The notes under the pieces: model-generated | What the model was told of the DNA's origin: nothing | The model's input: the letters and a program-made list of their open reading frames with translations, nothing else | Databases searched by the model: none | In this document: positions 1 through 8,814 of the stretch, in pieces | Layout of the letters: each line of letters begins with the position of its first letter | Numbering within the stretch: the first letter of the stretch is position 1 | NCBI RefSeq assembly: GCF_014203275.1 | Contig: NZ_JACHIP010000001.1 | Location: 186,001-250,000, forward strand | DNA length: 64,000 nt | Direction of reading: 5' to 3' | Source of the DNA: Granulicella aggregans | GTDB lineage: Bacteria > Acidobacteriota > Terriglobia > Terriglobales > Acidobacteriaceae | Translations under genes and position numbers: made by a program

Positions 1-109
1 AGTGAGCCGCACTCCGACCCTCCGGACATCCAAGAACGGTGCCATAGAAATGCCTCGCGGCCTCCAGGTCATCGACAGGAAATGCGATATGAAACGGTGT
101 CAATTGCAT
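1..109 (-). CDS. VOC-family (glyoxalase-like) protein, N-terminal fragment
   Basis: Only the first 36 codons are inside the window; the gene continues past the left edge. The ATG at 109 opens with [14 protein letters not shown], followed by [14 protein letters not shown], which is the first beta-alpha half of a vicinal-oxygen-chelate module. His7 is where this fold places its first metal ligand. Proteins of this type are small cytoplasmic metalloenzymes (dioxygenases, glyoxalases, resistance proteins), and the substrate cannot be told from the fragment. It lies downstream of the PP2C gene on the same strand with about 50 bp between them, but nothing ties it functionally to that operon. Confidence 0.8.
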   Translation of the reverse strand, partial: MQLTPFHIAFPVDDLEAARHFYGTVLGCPEGRSAAH

Positions 110-158
110 CAGGCTTCAGTCTCCCTAAAGCCCTAGTCTATGCGCATCGGCGACAAGC

Positions 159-1718
159 CTAAAACCTGCGGACCGACAGCATCGTAATGTCATCGGACTG
201 CGGCGCTCCATCGACGAACAGCGCTACTCTGCGCGACATCTCACCGATCAGCGCGCGGCAGTCCAACTCGCAATTCGCTCCAAGGCCCCCGATCACACGC
301 TCGTCGGAGAAGTCCTCTTCCGCGATGTTCTGAGCCTCGGACACTCCATCCGTATAAAGGAACACAGCATCCCCCGGCATCAATTGCACGCTGCTAACGA
401 TATACCCCATCCCGTCGAACAGTCCCAGTGGAATTCCCCCAACGTCTGCAAGCGCTTCCACCTCTCCACTAGCCGCGCGCGTCACATACGGCGGATTATG
501 GCCGGCGCTGCAATACTGAAACTCCCCCGTCACCAGGTCCAGCAGTCCATAGAAGCAAGTCGCGAACATCGCGCTCACACGCTCCCGCACCAGCACGCGA
601 TTCACCTCAAGAAAGCACTCCGCAGGCGACATCCCGAGGATAGCCGTGGACTTCACCTGCATCCGCGTCAACGCCATATACAGCGCCGCCGGAATTCCCT
701 TGCCCGACACATCCCCAATCACCACGCCGAGCCGATTCTCATCCACCAGGAAGAAGTCGAAGAAGTCCCCGCCAACCGCTCTCGCCGAGGTCATCTGCGC
801 ATGCAGCTCAAACTCTTTCCGCTCAGGAAATGGCGGGAAGATTCGCGGCACCAGAAGGTGCTGAATCGTCCGCGCCGTCTCCAACTCATGCTGCAGCGCG
901 GCAAGCTGTTCGCGGTCCCGCACCGCTCCCACCATGTCCGCGCACAGAAACGAATTCTCGATCGCAGTCGCCGTCTGCAACGCAATCGTATTGACCAGCT
1001 TCAAATCGGCCGCTGAATACGAGGTTCCCGCCGCAGTGTGGGCCAGCGCAATCACGCCCACTGACCGCTGCCCCGCCCGCAGCGGAGCGCAGATCACCGC
1101 ATTCAGTGCCCGTTCCGAATCAAACAGCCTCGCATCACTGCCGCAATCATTCACGACCTCCGCGATGCCGCGATCAAGAATCGACTGTGCAAACTGCGAT
1201 CCGGTCGCGAGCGGCCCACCGTCGCCACCCTCAAGCCTGCCGAAGAACGCCGCCACACGCAGCGGGCTATCGTCCTTCTCGCGGACAAGGATGCACCCAT
1301 GCGTTGCGGAGATCAGCCGTTGTGCCTGCGCCAGTGCGGACTCGCCCACCGCATTCAGATTGAGCAGCGCGGCAAGCTGCTCCGAGAGCTGTTCGATCAG
1401 GTGGACCTCGCGGTAGAGATGCAGCACCTCCGCCGCCAGCGCCCGTCCTTCAGCCTCACGCGAAGCTAGATGCGCCAGCAGCAGAGAGAGCGCCTTCGCG
1501 GCCTCTGGCGGTCCCGTGACGTATCCCAGCGTCGCATCGTCCAGAAGCACCGGCACGCCGGCACTCAACCTATCTGTGCCCGGCAACTCTCCAAGCAAAA
1601 CCTTGCCTGATGCATCCGTTACGCAAACACTGCCGCCAAGCGCCTCGCACATCGCAACCAACGCGGGATAGCTGCTTGAACGACGGCTCGCAATCGTCTT
1701 CAGGCTTAGCGCGGCCAT
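159..1718 (-). CDS. GAF-PP2C (SpoIIE/RsbU-type) serine phosphatase
   Basis: The 519-residue protein has a GAF domain at about 110-258 and a C-terminal PP2C/SpoIIE phosphatase domain at about 285-519. Metal-binding signatures are visible: GGDFFDFF (about 316), GDVSGKG (about 335), AGHNPP, YTDGVSEAQ (about 453) and DDITM (about 508). Proteins of this class dephosphorylate anti-sigma-antagonist (STAS) proteins or other phosphoserine targets in partner-switching pathways. It starts at ATG 1718, 7 bp after the receiver gene, as the third gene of a kinase-receiver-phosphatase operon, so it is the likely output enzyme. No STAS or anti-sigma kinase gene lies nearby, so its substrate must be encoded elsewhere. 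The N-terminal 100 residues match no domain I recognise. Confidence 0.9.
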   Translation of the reverse strand: MAALSLKTIASRRSSSYPALVAMCEALGGSVCVTDASGKVLLGELPGTDRLSAGVPVLLDDATLGYVTGPPEAAKALSLLLAHLASREAEGRALAAEVLHLYREVHLIEQLSEQLAALLNLNAVGESALAQAQRLISATHGCILVREKDDSPLRVAAFFGRLEGGDGGPLATGSQFAQSILDRGIAEVVNDCGSDARLFDSERALNAVICAPLRAGQRSVGVIALAHTAAGTSYSAADLKLVNTIALQTATAIENSFLCADMVGAVRDREQLAALQHELETARTIQHLLVPRIFPPFPERKEFELHAQMTSARAVGGDFFDFFLVDENRLGVVIGDVSGKGIPAALYMALTRMQVKSTAILGMSPAECFLEVNRVLVRERVSAMFATCFYGLLDLVTGEFQYCSAGHNPPYVTRAASGEVEALADVGGIPLGLFDGMGYIVSSVQLMPGDAVFLYTDGVSEAQNIAEEDFSDERVIGGLGANCELDCRALIGEMSRRVALFVDGAPQSDDITMLSVRRF

Positions 1719-1725
1719 GGCAGTC

Positions 1726-2112
1726 TCACTGTTCCAGGCCCAGCACCGACCGCGCTTTGGCCACCAGAGCGTCCGGATCGAAGGGCTTGGTCATGTAGAG
1801 ATCAGCGCCAACCTCCTGCCCGCGCTGCCGATCGAACTCCTGGCCTTTTGCGGTCAACAGGATGATGTGAATATGGTTCAGCTTCAGCTCGTTCTTTACC
1901 GCGTGGCATACGTCGAAGCCATTCTTCTTCGGCATCATCACGTCCAGGAACACCAGGTTCGGCTGCTCTTCCTGGATCATGTCAATGGCCTCCTCGCCAT
2001 TGCTGGCCATCAACAGCTCGACGCCTTCATCTTCCAGCTCTTCCAGGGTCTGCTGGATCAGCATCCGCAAATGTGGCTCGTCATCAACGATAAGAATCTT
2101 CATAGAGGTCAC
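1726..2112 (-). CDS. Single-domain response regulator (CheY-like receiver)
   Basis: A lone receiver domain of 128 residues with the acidic pair (VDDE), phospho-acceptor Asp57 (FLDVMMP) and the conserved Lys of MTKPFD; there is no output domain. It should relay phosphate or bind a partner. The reading frame begins with GTG at 2112, overlapping the kinase stop (GTGA). An ATG at 2103 (MKILIVDDE) gives the more usual receiver N-terminus and is equally plausible; neither start has a strong Shine-Dalgarno. The position between the hybrid kinase and the PP2C phosphatase suggests it accepts phosphate from the kinase and controls the phosphatase. That is inference from gene order. Confidence 0.92.
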   Translation of the reverse strand: MTSMKILIVDDEPHLRMLIQQTLEELEDEGVELLMASNGEEAIDMIQEEQPNLVFLDVMMPKKNGFDVCHAVKNELKLNHIHIILLTAKGQEFDRQRGQEVGADLYMTKPFDPDALVAKARSVLGLEQ

Positions 2113-5100
2113 TGGTAGATCAGGAAAAGGACGTTCTCCATACCCTTCTCGAAGCGCAGCGCACGCACCGCTTCGTCACTGGAAAGCACCGAGTTCAGTA
2201 TGATGATGTCCGGTTTCGACAGCACCGCTCGCGAGACCAGCTCCGAGCCATTCGACTCCACCACCGTGTACCCGCGCGTCTCCAGAACATCCGTCAGCGT
2301 GCGGATCGTCGAAGCGTCCTCATCGACAACCATCACCTTCTTCTTCGACTTGCCCTGGTCGAGCAGCGTATCCACCTCGTGGAAGAGCGACGCCGTATCG
2401 ATCGGCTTGGTCAGATAGCGATCCACACCAAGCCGGAAGCCGCGCTCCTTGTCTTCCACGATCGAAAGAATAATGATCGGAATATCCATCGTCGCGGGAT
2501 CGTTCTTCAACACCGCAGCAACATCGAATCCATTCATCTCCGGCATCATCACGTCGAGGATCACGAGTCCCGGCGTCTCCTCGCGGATCAGCGCCAACGC
2601 CTTGCGCCCATCTTCAGCGAGCCGCACCTTGTAACCCGCCTCAGTCAGCTCCTGCTGCAACAGCGACCGGATATTCGGATCGTCATCGACCACAAGGATC
2701 GACTTGTCATGAGGCTGGTGCGTCTCCACGCGCTCGCGAAGTTGCTTCACCAGCGACTCGATATTGATCGACCGTCGCACCGGCAGCAGATCGAGCTGTG
2801 TCTGCGCCGCAATCGGCAGGCTGAACGAGAACGTGCTTCCCTGCCCTGGCGCGCTCTCCACCCAGATACTGCCGCCGTGATACTCCACGATCTCCTTGCA
2901 GATCGGCAGCCCAAGCCCCGTACCCTTTGGCTTGTCCGTCAACGTATCGCCGACCTGCTTGAACTTTTCGAAGACCTTTGGCTGGTCGGCTGGAGCAATC
3001 CCGATCCCCGAATCCGTCACTCCAACCACGATCTGCCCGTCCTTCAACTCCGCCGAGCACGTAATCGATCCCTCATCCGTAAACTTCACCGCATTCGAAA
3101 TAAGGTTGATCACTACCTGAATCAGCCGGTCGGAATCGCCCGTGACGGTCGGCAAATCGGGCTCAATCGTCCGCACCAGCATCAGCTTCTTCGCTTCAAA
3201 CAACGAGGCCGTCGCCGCCACCGCGCGATCGATCACCTCCGCGACGGAGACAGTCCCCATGTTCCACGTAAACTTGCCCGCTTCAATCTTCGCCAGGTCG
3301 AGCACGTCGTCGATCAGCTTCGTCAGCCGCTCGCCCTCGCTCACCACCACTCCGAGGTTCTCAATCACCTGGGTCTTCGTCTGCGCGATCTTCTTGTCGT
3401 CGTTTGAAATCAGTGGGAACAGACGCTCTTCAAGTCTGCGGCGAATGATCTTCGCAAAACCCAGCACTGATGTCAGAGGCGTGCGCAGCTCATGGCTGAC
3501 AGTGGAAAGGAACGAGCTCTTTGCCGCATCGGCCTGCTCCGCCGCTGCCCTGGCATGACTCGCATCCTCAAACAGGCTCGCATTGTGGAACGCAACTCCT
3601 ACCGCGGATGCAATTGTCGAAAGCAGTCGCTGATCCGCCTCGGTAAAGCGGCCTTCCTGTTCGGTGGACTGCACGCTGATCACGCCGATCATCTGTCCGC
3701 CTGAAGGAATCGGCACGCCGAGGTACGATGCCGTCATCACGCCAATCTGCTCGATGCCCAGCTTCGACCGGTTGCGCTCCATGTCCTCATTGATGAGGAG
3801 CGGTCGTCCCGTCCGGATGATCTGCGAAGTAAGCCCTGTCCCAAACGGCCGCGGCTGAGCCTCCTCACCGAACGCGTACGGAAAGTTCAGCATCATCGTC
3901 GCCCGGTTCAGCAACGCCACATATGCAATCGGAGCGTGGAAGAGGTCGCGCACCTGGTCGCCCACCAGTTGCACCAGGCTGTCACGATCGAGCTGCGTGG
4001 CCAGTGCCTGTGTAATCCGATTGATCGTCACCAGCTCCGCAGCGCGCTCCCGCACCTCGTGCTCGCGCTCATTGATGACCATGTACGCATTCGCGTTATC
4101 CAGCGCGATCGTCGTATAAGCAGCGAGGTTTTGCAGCAGGCTCAGATGCTGTTCCGTATACGCATTCTTCTTGAAGCTCTGAATGCTCAACACGCCCAGC
4201 ACCCGCTCCTGCGCGATCAGCGGTAGATAGATCATCGAAGCCGGCGGCCTCGCCTCGGTCCCGTCCTCGAGCGCCAATCCATTGTGCTCATACGCAGGAA
4301 TGTACTTCGCATACTCTGTCGCAACGTCGTTCAGCAAAATCGGCTTGCGGTTCTCGATGCACCACACCGGAAACTGGTTCTTGTCCTCCGTGCTGCGCGT
4401 GTAAGGGGCATACCGCTTCCCATTCTCAATTGCCAGGCTGTACTCAATCAGCTTCTTCTCCGGCCGGTAGAGCCCCACGCCAAAGATGCTCGCGTCCACA
4501 ATCTGGTTCACCCGCTCATACAGCTTGAAGAGAATCGTGTTCAGATCCAGCGAAGCCGTGATCTCTTTGCCAATCTCGCTCAGCAGCTCAATCGAGTCTT
4601 TCTGCGCCGCAATCTCCGCAGCCTGCGCTCGCACCTCGCTGGTGCGCTCATCGACCGTTGCCTCAAGCTGCCTCGCCTGGGATTCAAGCTCTTCCGTCTT
4701 GCGTCGCGCCTTCTGGCGTTCATAGCGACTGATCAACCGCCAAGCAAGGTACGTAATCAGCAGGAACAAGATCGCGTATGCGGCATAAGCGATCTTCGTC
4801 CGGTACCACGGCGGCAGAATCGTAAACGCGAAGTCGCCTTCGGGGCTTACACGTCCGCCATCGGCCTGCGAGCGAACGCGGAAGCGATACTCGCCTGGCC
4901 CTAACCCGCTGTAGTTTGCCTCCTTCTGCTTGCCCCACGCCGACCAGTCCTTGTCCGCGCCTTCGAGCAGATACTGATAGTTCGTATTCGTGGAGTTCCC
5001 AAAAGATAACGACGCAAATTGAAACGTCAGCGCGCGTGTAGCTGGAGGCAGCCGAGGTTCTTCCGTGCCTACAGGGCTGCCGCCAAAGACGACCTTCGTT

Positions 5101-7115
5101 CCGGACATGACCTGCCGGACGAGTGGTGGAAAGTTCTGCGTCTCCGGCTGCTTTATTTGAGGATTCAGACGTAGAAGGTATTCACCGGTTGCCCAAATAG
5201 AGCCATCACCATCAACGAACGGCCTGTTGATTTGAAAATGTGTGAGCGGACGATAGGTATCTTCGTCCACGCGCCAGGTTCCATCCGGCTGCTTGAAGAA
5301 TCGTCCTATACGGGCATTGTCGAATGTAGAGGTAACCGACCATACGCTGCCGTCTTCATCCTGATACGCAGTTGAGCTTGCGTCTGGGGCATCCAGCGGG
5401 AGCACCCAGCGATTGTCGGTAACGAACTTGTGCGCTGCAGGGTCCCAGCGCAGCATGTCCTTGATGAGACCTGGGGAGGCATAAAGGGCGCCGTCGATGA
5501 AGGCCGGGAACACACTTCCCTCCGGCACTCCCTCGGCTTTCGAGATCACCTCAACCTTCGCCTCGCGCAGTCCTGACGCCGGCACCTCGACTCTTAGCAG
5601 CTTTCCGTCTGTGCCGCCTACCCAGAGCACTCCACTGGGGTCTTCGGCCAGCACTCTCGCCTCATAGACAATGGGCAGCCGGCCTTCGTCGATCCACTGG
5701 TGTCCGTCCCAGCGCATGGAACCGACGCCGTCGCCATGCCCGATAAAGACGCGGTCGGGTCTCTTTACCGATTGGCGGATCGTATAGCTCTGCTCCCTGG
5801 CCGCCTCGGCGGCAGGCGTGGTGCGCACCAGTTTGTCGCCTTCGACTCTTAGTACGCCTTCGCTCGTGGCTACCAGCAACTGGTCCGGCGTCTTGCCTTG
5901 GGGATCCTTGAAGACCCTCAGCCGGAACGCTTGAGTCGCACCAGAGATCTTCTCAAACGTGGGGCGGTTCGTACGCGGATCGGAGACCAGCTTTTGTACC
6001 GAGTCCGCCCCGGAGGCCGTTGCAACATAGATAGAGCCCTGAAAACGAACCGCATCTTCCAGCACGAATGTAGAAAATATCGAGAGCGGTGAATTCGCCT
6101 CGACGCGCGTGATGCCGTATCCCGTGCCGATCCAAACTGCGCCGTCCCGGTCCTGAAAAGAGCTCAAGGCACCGGAGTCGAGCAGACCGTCCGCCTTGTC
6201 GATGATCTGACGAAGGGTACCGTCGTGCCCAATGATGACTGCTCCGCCATCCAGAGTAGTGATGCACAGACTGCCGTCCTTCAACATCGTGGATGTGTAG
6301 ATCGGATGCTTCGCGAGGTACTCGTCGGCTTGGCTCTGAAACGGCGTTACCTTCTGCCCGTCGTAGAGCGTAAGGGTCCCATTGCGCGCGGAGACAAGCA
6401 TGCGTCCATCATCGAATGGGTGCAGGAAGAGCTTCCGCGATGCCTTATAGAAGTCTCCCCCCGGCATACTGCGAAGTTCGTCGCCGACGATCTCCTGTAG
6501 CCCAACTCCATCCTGGGACGTGTAAATGTGCCCGTTAGCCTCTGAAAGCGCCTGAAACTTGGCCTTCGCATCAGGAGTCCACACGTGCATATTCTTGCCG
6601 TCCCAGCGAAAGAGGAGTTCATAGGACCGGAAGAAGACGCCTTGAGGAGTTGGCAGCGCCTGCCACACATCCGTAAAGCCACGGTCTTTGGCCGGCACAT
6701 GGTCCAGAATCGAGACGAAGTGCGTTGAGCCAACTGCGTCCGGCTCCAGATAGCCAAAGTTTCCGCTTCCGCCCACCCAAACTCTACCCGTGCTATCAAG
6801 CATCAGAGAACGGATCACCGACATAGGCGTCTGGATCTTGCGCCAGCTTACCCCGTCGTACTCCAGAATGTCGCCCGCCGATACCCCTATGTAGATCACG
6901 CCACGGCGATCCTGCGCCACCGTCCAGACCTGGCCGAAGTCTTTGTACTCCTTGTAGGAGTGCGGCTGGATGACCGGAATGCCTGTCTCGGTTCCCTTCT
7001 TCTCTATGGCGGCAGCAGATGCTCTCACCTCGGTATGAAGGCAAGTCAGCAACAGAATCATCGGAGCAAGCATCACTCCACATACGTGCGTGAGGGAAGC
7101 GAAACGTCGGACCAA
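2109..7115 (-). CDS. Hybrid sensor histidine kinase with periplasmic beta-propeller, two GAF domains and two receivers
   Basis: A 1668-residue protein. Visible in order: signal sequence (1-33); periplasmic Reg_prop-type propeller (about 50-690) with many W-G and DGxxW repeats; Y_Y_Y domain (about 695-765); one membrane helix (about 772-795); coiled coil; GAF1 (about 845-1000); GAF2 (about 1025-1185); HisKA with His1208 in VSHELRTPL; HATPase with NLISNAVKF, DSGIGI and GTGLGLPI; receiver 1 with Asp1521 (ILDVMMPEMNG). Receiver 2 (from about 1590) is degenerate: the acceptor position is Asn1641 (IIILNSV) and the protein ends about 75 residues in, before the conserved Lys. Family knowledge: such propeller kinases often sense carbohydrates or envelope ligands. 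The frame opens at TTG 7115; ATG 7073 is an alternative. It is translationally coupled to the receiver gene. Confidence 0.93.
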   Translation of the reverse strand: MVRRFASLTHVCGVMLAPMILLLTCLHTEVRASAAAIEKKGTETGIPVIQPHSYKEYKDFGQVWTVAQDRRGVIYIGVSAGDILEYDGVSWRKIQTPMSVIRSLMLDSTGRVWVGGSGNFGYLEPDAVGSTHFVSILDHVPAKDRGFTDVWQALPTPQGVFFRSYELLFRWDGKNMHVWTPDAKAKFQALSEANGHIYTSQDGVGLQEIVGDELRSMPGGDFYKASRKLFLHPFDDGRMLVSARNGTLTLYDGQKVTPFQSQADEYLAKHPIYTSTMLKDGSLCITTLDGGAVIIGHDGTLRQIIDKADGLLDSGALSSFQDRDGAVWIGTGYGITRVEANSPLSIFSTFVLEDAVRFQGSIYVATASGADSVQKLVSDPRTNRPTFEKISGATQAFRLRVFKDPQGKTPDQLLVATSEGVLRVEGDKLVRTTPAAEAAREQSYTIRQSVKRPDRVFIGHGDGVGSMRWDGHQWIDEGRLPIVYEARVLAEDPSGVLWVGGTDGKLLRVEVPASGLREAKVEVISKAEGVPEGSVFPAFIDGALYASPGLIKDMLRWDPAAHKFVTDNRWVLPLDAPDASSTAYQDEDGSVWSVTSTFDNARIGRFFKQPDGTWRVDEDTYRPLTHFQINRPFVDGDGSIWATGEYLLRLNPQIKQPETQNFPPLVRQVMSGTKVVFGGSPVGTEEPRLPPATRALTFQFASLSFGNSTNTNYQYLLEGADKDWSAWGKQKEANYSGLGPGEYRFRVRSQADGGRVSPEGDFAFTILPPWYRTKIAYAAYAILFLLITYLAWRLISRYERQKARRKTEELESQARQLEATVDERTSEVRAQAAEIAAQKDSIELLSEIGKEITASLDLNTILFKLYERVNQIVDASIFGVGLYRPEKKLIEYSLAIENGKRYAPYTRSTEDKNQFPVWCIENRKPILLNDVATEYAKYIPAYEHNGLALEDGTEARPPASMIYLPLIAQERVLGVLSIQSFKKNAYTEQHLSLLQNLAAYTTIALDNANAYMVINEREHEVRERAAELVTINRITQALATQLDRDSLVQLVGDQVRDLFHAPIAYVALLNRATMMLNFPYAFGEEAQPRPFGTGLTSQIIRTGRPLLINEDMERNRSKLGIEQIGVMTASYLGVPIPSGGQMIGVISVQSTEQEGRFTEADQRLLSTIASAVGVAFHNASLFEDASHARAAAEQADAAKSSFLSTVSHELRTPLTSVLGFAKIIRRRLEERLFPLISNDDKKIAQTKTQVIENLGVVVSEGERLTKLIDDVLDLAKIEAGKFTWNMGTVSVAEVIDRAVAATASLFEAKKLMLVRTIEPDLPTVTGDSDRLIQVVINLISNAVKFTDEGSITCSAELKDGQIVVGVTDSGIGIAPADQPKVFEKFKQVGDTLTDKPKGTGLGLPICKEIVEYHGGSIWVESAPGQGSTFSFSLPIAAQTQLDLLPVRRSINIESLVKQLRERVETHQPHDKSILVVDDDPNIRSLLQQELTEAGYKVRLAEDGRKALALIREETPGLVILDVMMPEMNGFDVAAVLKNDPATMDIPIIILSIVEDKERGFRLGVDRYLTKPIDTASLFHEVDTLLDQGKSKKKVMVVDEDASTIRTLTDVLETRGYTVVESNGSELVSRAVLSKPDIIILNSVLSSDEAVRALRFEKGMENVLFLIYQ

Positions 7116-7310
7116 GTGATTTCCAGGGGAACGCGAGAGCCGGATTTTAGGGGTAAACCAGTTCGTGCTCCGAACCGGTACCCTTTTCTAACACGCGACT
7201 TACGCACATGCAATGTGATCGGGAACCGCAGGCCGAGAGAAAGACTCCGGAGGTACTTCTTTCCGGAACCTAGGTCACCTCGAGCGTAACCAGCATCGTC
7301 CTGAACCTGA

Positions 7311-8429
7311 TCACAACTCCCGTTTCGACGAATCTCTCACCATCAGTTCGAAGTCGACATGGAAGTTCCTGGCCGGCAACTCCGGGTTCGCAACCCGATC
7401 GCGCATGGCCATCATGGCGGTTGCTCCAATCGCGAGACCCGGCTGACGTATGCTCGTCAGCGGCACCTGCAACAGGCTCGCATACTTCAGATCGTCCATC
7501 CCTGTCACTCGCACGTCTCCCGGGATGCGCACACCCAACCGCATCAGCGTCGTCAACAATTGAACAGCCGTAACATCGTTCGCGCACAGAATCGCGTCCG
7601 GACGATGCAGCTTCAGCATGTCCTCGACCACGTCCGCATCCGTTGGATCAGCGAAGCAAACCATCTGAACTGACTTTTCTAGTCCTCGAGCTTCCATCGC
7701 GCTTCGGTAGCCGATAACTCGAATGTTGACCGTCGGCGCCGAGTACGGTCGCGCAAAGAAGACGATCCGTTGAGCCCCCGCATCCAGCAGGTGCTCCGTC
7801 ATCACCACTCCCGCCCTGTGATTGTCGATCCCGACAACGTCATAGCGGCTCCTCTTCGGATACTCGACGATGTCGCGGTCGAGCAGGACTAACGGGATCC
7901 CTGCATCCTCAAAGCGCTTAGCGATTCGAAGATTCGTCTCGTCCTTGCCCTCCGTCAACTCCAGCGGCGCAAAGAAAACACCAGCGGGTCTCCGCGCGAG
8001 GTAGTGCTCACAGAGACGCTCGGCCTGAATCTCCTTCAACGCATCACGGTCAAACAGCGGTCCCCAGATCAAATCGTGATGATCGCCATTTTGCCCCTGC
8101 GAGATTCCCTGGCAGATCGGCTCGAAGATCTCAGTCACCCCAAGATCCGGGATCAACAGCCCGAAGCTCGGATTTGGCATCGCCCCTTGACTCGAGACAA
8201 ACGTCCCGGAACCAGCCCGCCGCTGGATCAATCCCTCGGACTCCAGTTGCGCGAACGCCCGTCCAATCGTCGGCCGGCTCGCCGAAAGCCGCTTTACCAG
8301 CTCATTTTCGCTCGGGAGCCGCGTCCCCGCAGAGTAAGTCCCGTCCTCGATTGACTGTCGCAGCAAGTGATAGATCTGCTTGTATTTGGGTACACCTGGT
8401 GGGTTCGTAAGCGGATCATCTAGCGTCAC
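7311..8429 (-). CDS. GntR-family regulator with LacI-type sugar-binding domain (AraR-like)
   Basis: A 372-residue transcription factor with an N-terminal winged helix of GntR type (about 15-80: KYKQIYHLLRQSIEDG, then LPSENELVKRL and GSGTFV) joined to a periplasmic-binding-protein-like effector domain (about 95-365: DRDIVEYP, HLLDAGAQRIVF, VTGMDD, LTSIRQP). This architecture is that of Bacillus AraR, a repressor released by a sugar. The GTG start at 8429 follows GAGGA with 6-8 nt spacing. It is divergent from a sugar-porter MFS gene about 385 bp away, which makes that transporter the obvious target. The effector is unknown, and I could not identify an operator by eye. Confidence 0.9.
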   Translation of the reverse strand: MTLDDPLTNPPGVPKYKQIYHLLRQSIEDGTYSAGTRLPSENELVKRLSASRPTIGRAFAQLESEGLIQRRAGSGTFVSSQGAMPNPSFGLLIPDLGVTEIFEPICQGISQGQNGDHHDLIWGPLFDRDALKEIQAERLCEHYLARRPAGVFFAPLELTEGKDETNLRIAKRFEDAGIPLVLLDRDIVEYPKRSRYDVVGIDNHRAGVVMTEHLLDAGAQRIVFFARPYSAPTVNIRVIGYRSAMEARGLEKSVQMVCFADPTDADVVEDMLKLHRPDAILCANDVTAVQLLTTLMRLGVRIPGDVRVTGMDDLKYASLLQVPLTSIRQPGLAIGATAMMAMRDRVANPELPARNFHVDFELMVRDSSKREL

Positions 8430-8814
8430 GTCACGTCCTCGTCTTTCGTTTATGCAGCTCGTCTAACGTCCCAGGTTGCGCCGTCCTTATTATCCATTGA
8501 CGGCCATTGGGCGGATGGAGACTCCGCAGCGCAGGCATGGCTTTCGCACACCTCATGCCTGCAAAAAAGCACAGTCCTCTGACACTAAGGGGAAGCCGTC
8601 AAGAATGCACATCCCATCTTCTGGTTATAGGTATCGTTAGACTCCTGGCGTTAAGCTGCTCTGCCCACTTCGCCTGCCGCGCAGATCAGCGGCTCACCCT
8701 GCGGACCTGGTTCTCTCCGAACCTGTTCACAGACTCAGCTCTGGCGACGGGACCACTCACACTGGCGTATAACTTTCTTGACCTGAAAACTGCTGTCATC
8801 CCTCGGAGATCCTT
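8430..8814. other. 385-bp divergent intergenic region, no gene recognised
   Basis: This gap separates the GntR/LacI-type regulator (minus) from the sugar transporter (plus) and must carry both promoters and probably the operator. I see no convincing -35/-10 pair, no clear long inverted repeat and no coding potential beyond short unlikely frames. The only firm element is GGAG at 8805-8808, which serves the transporter start. Confidence 0.5.
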
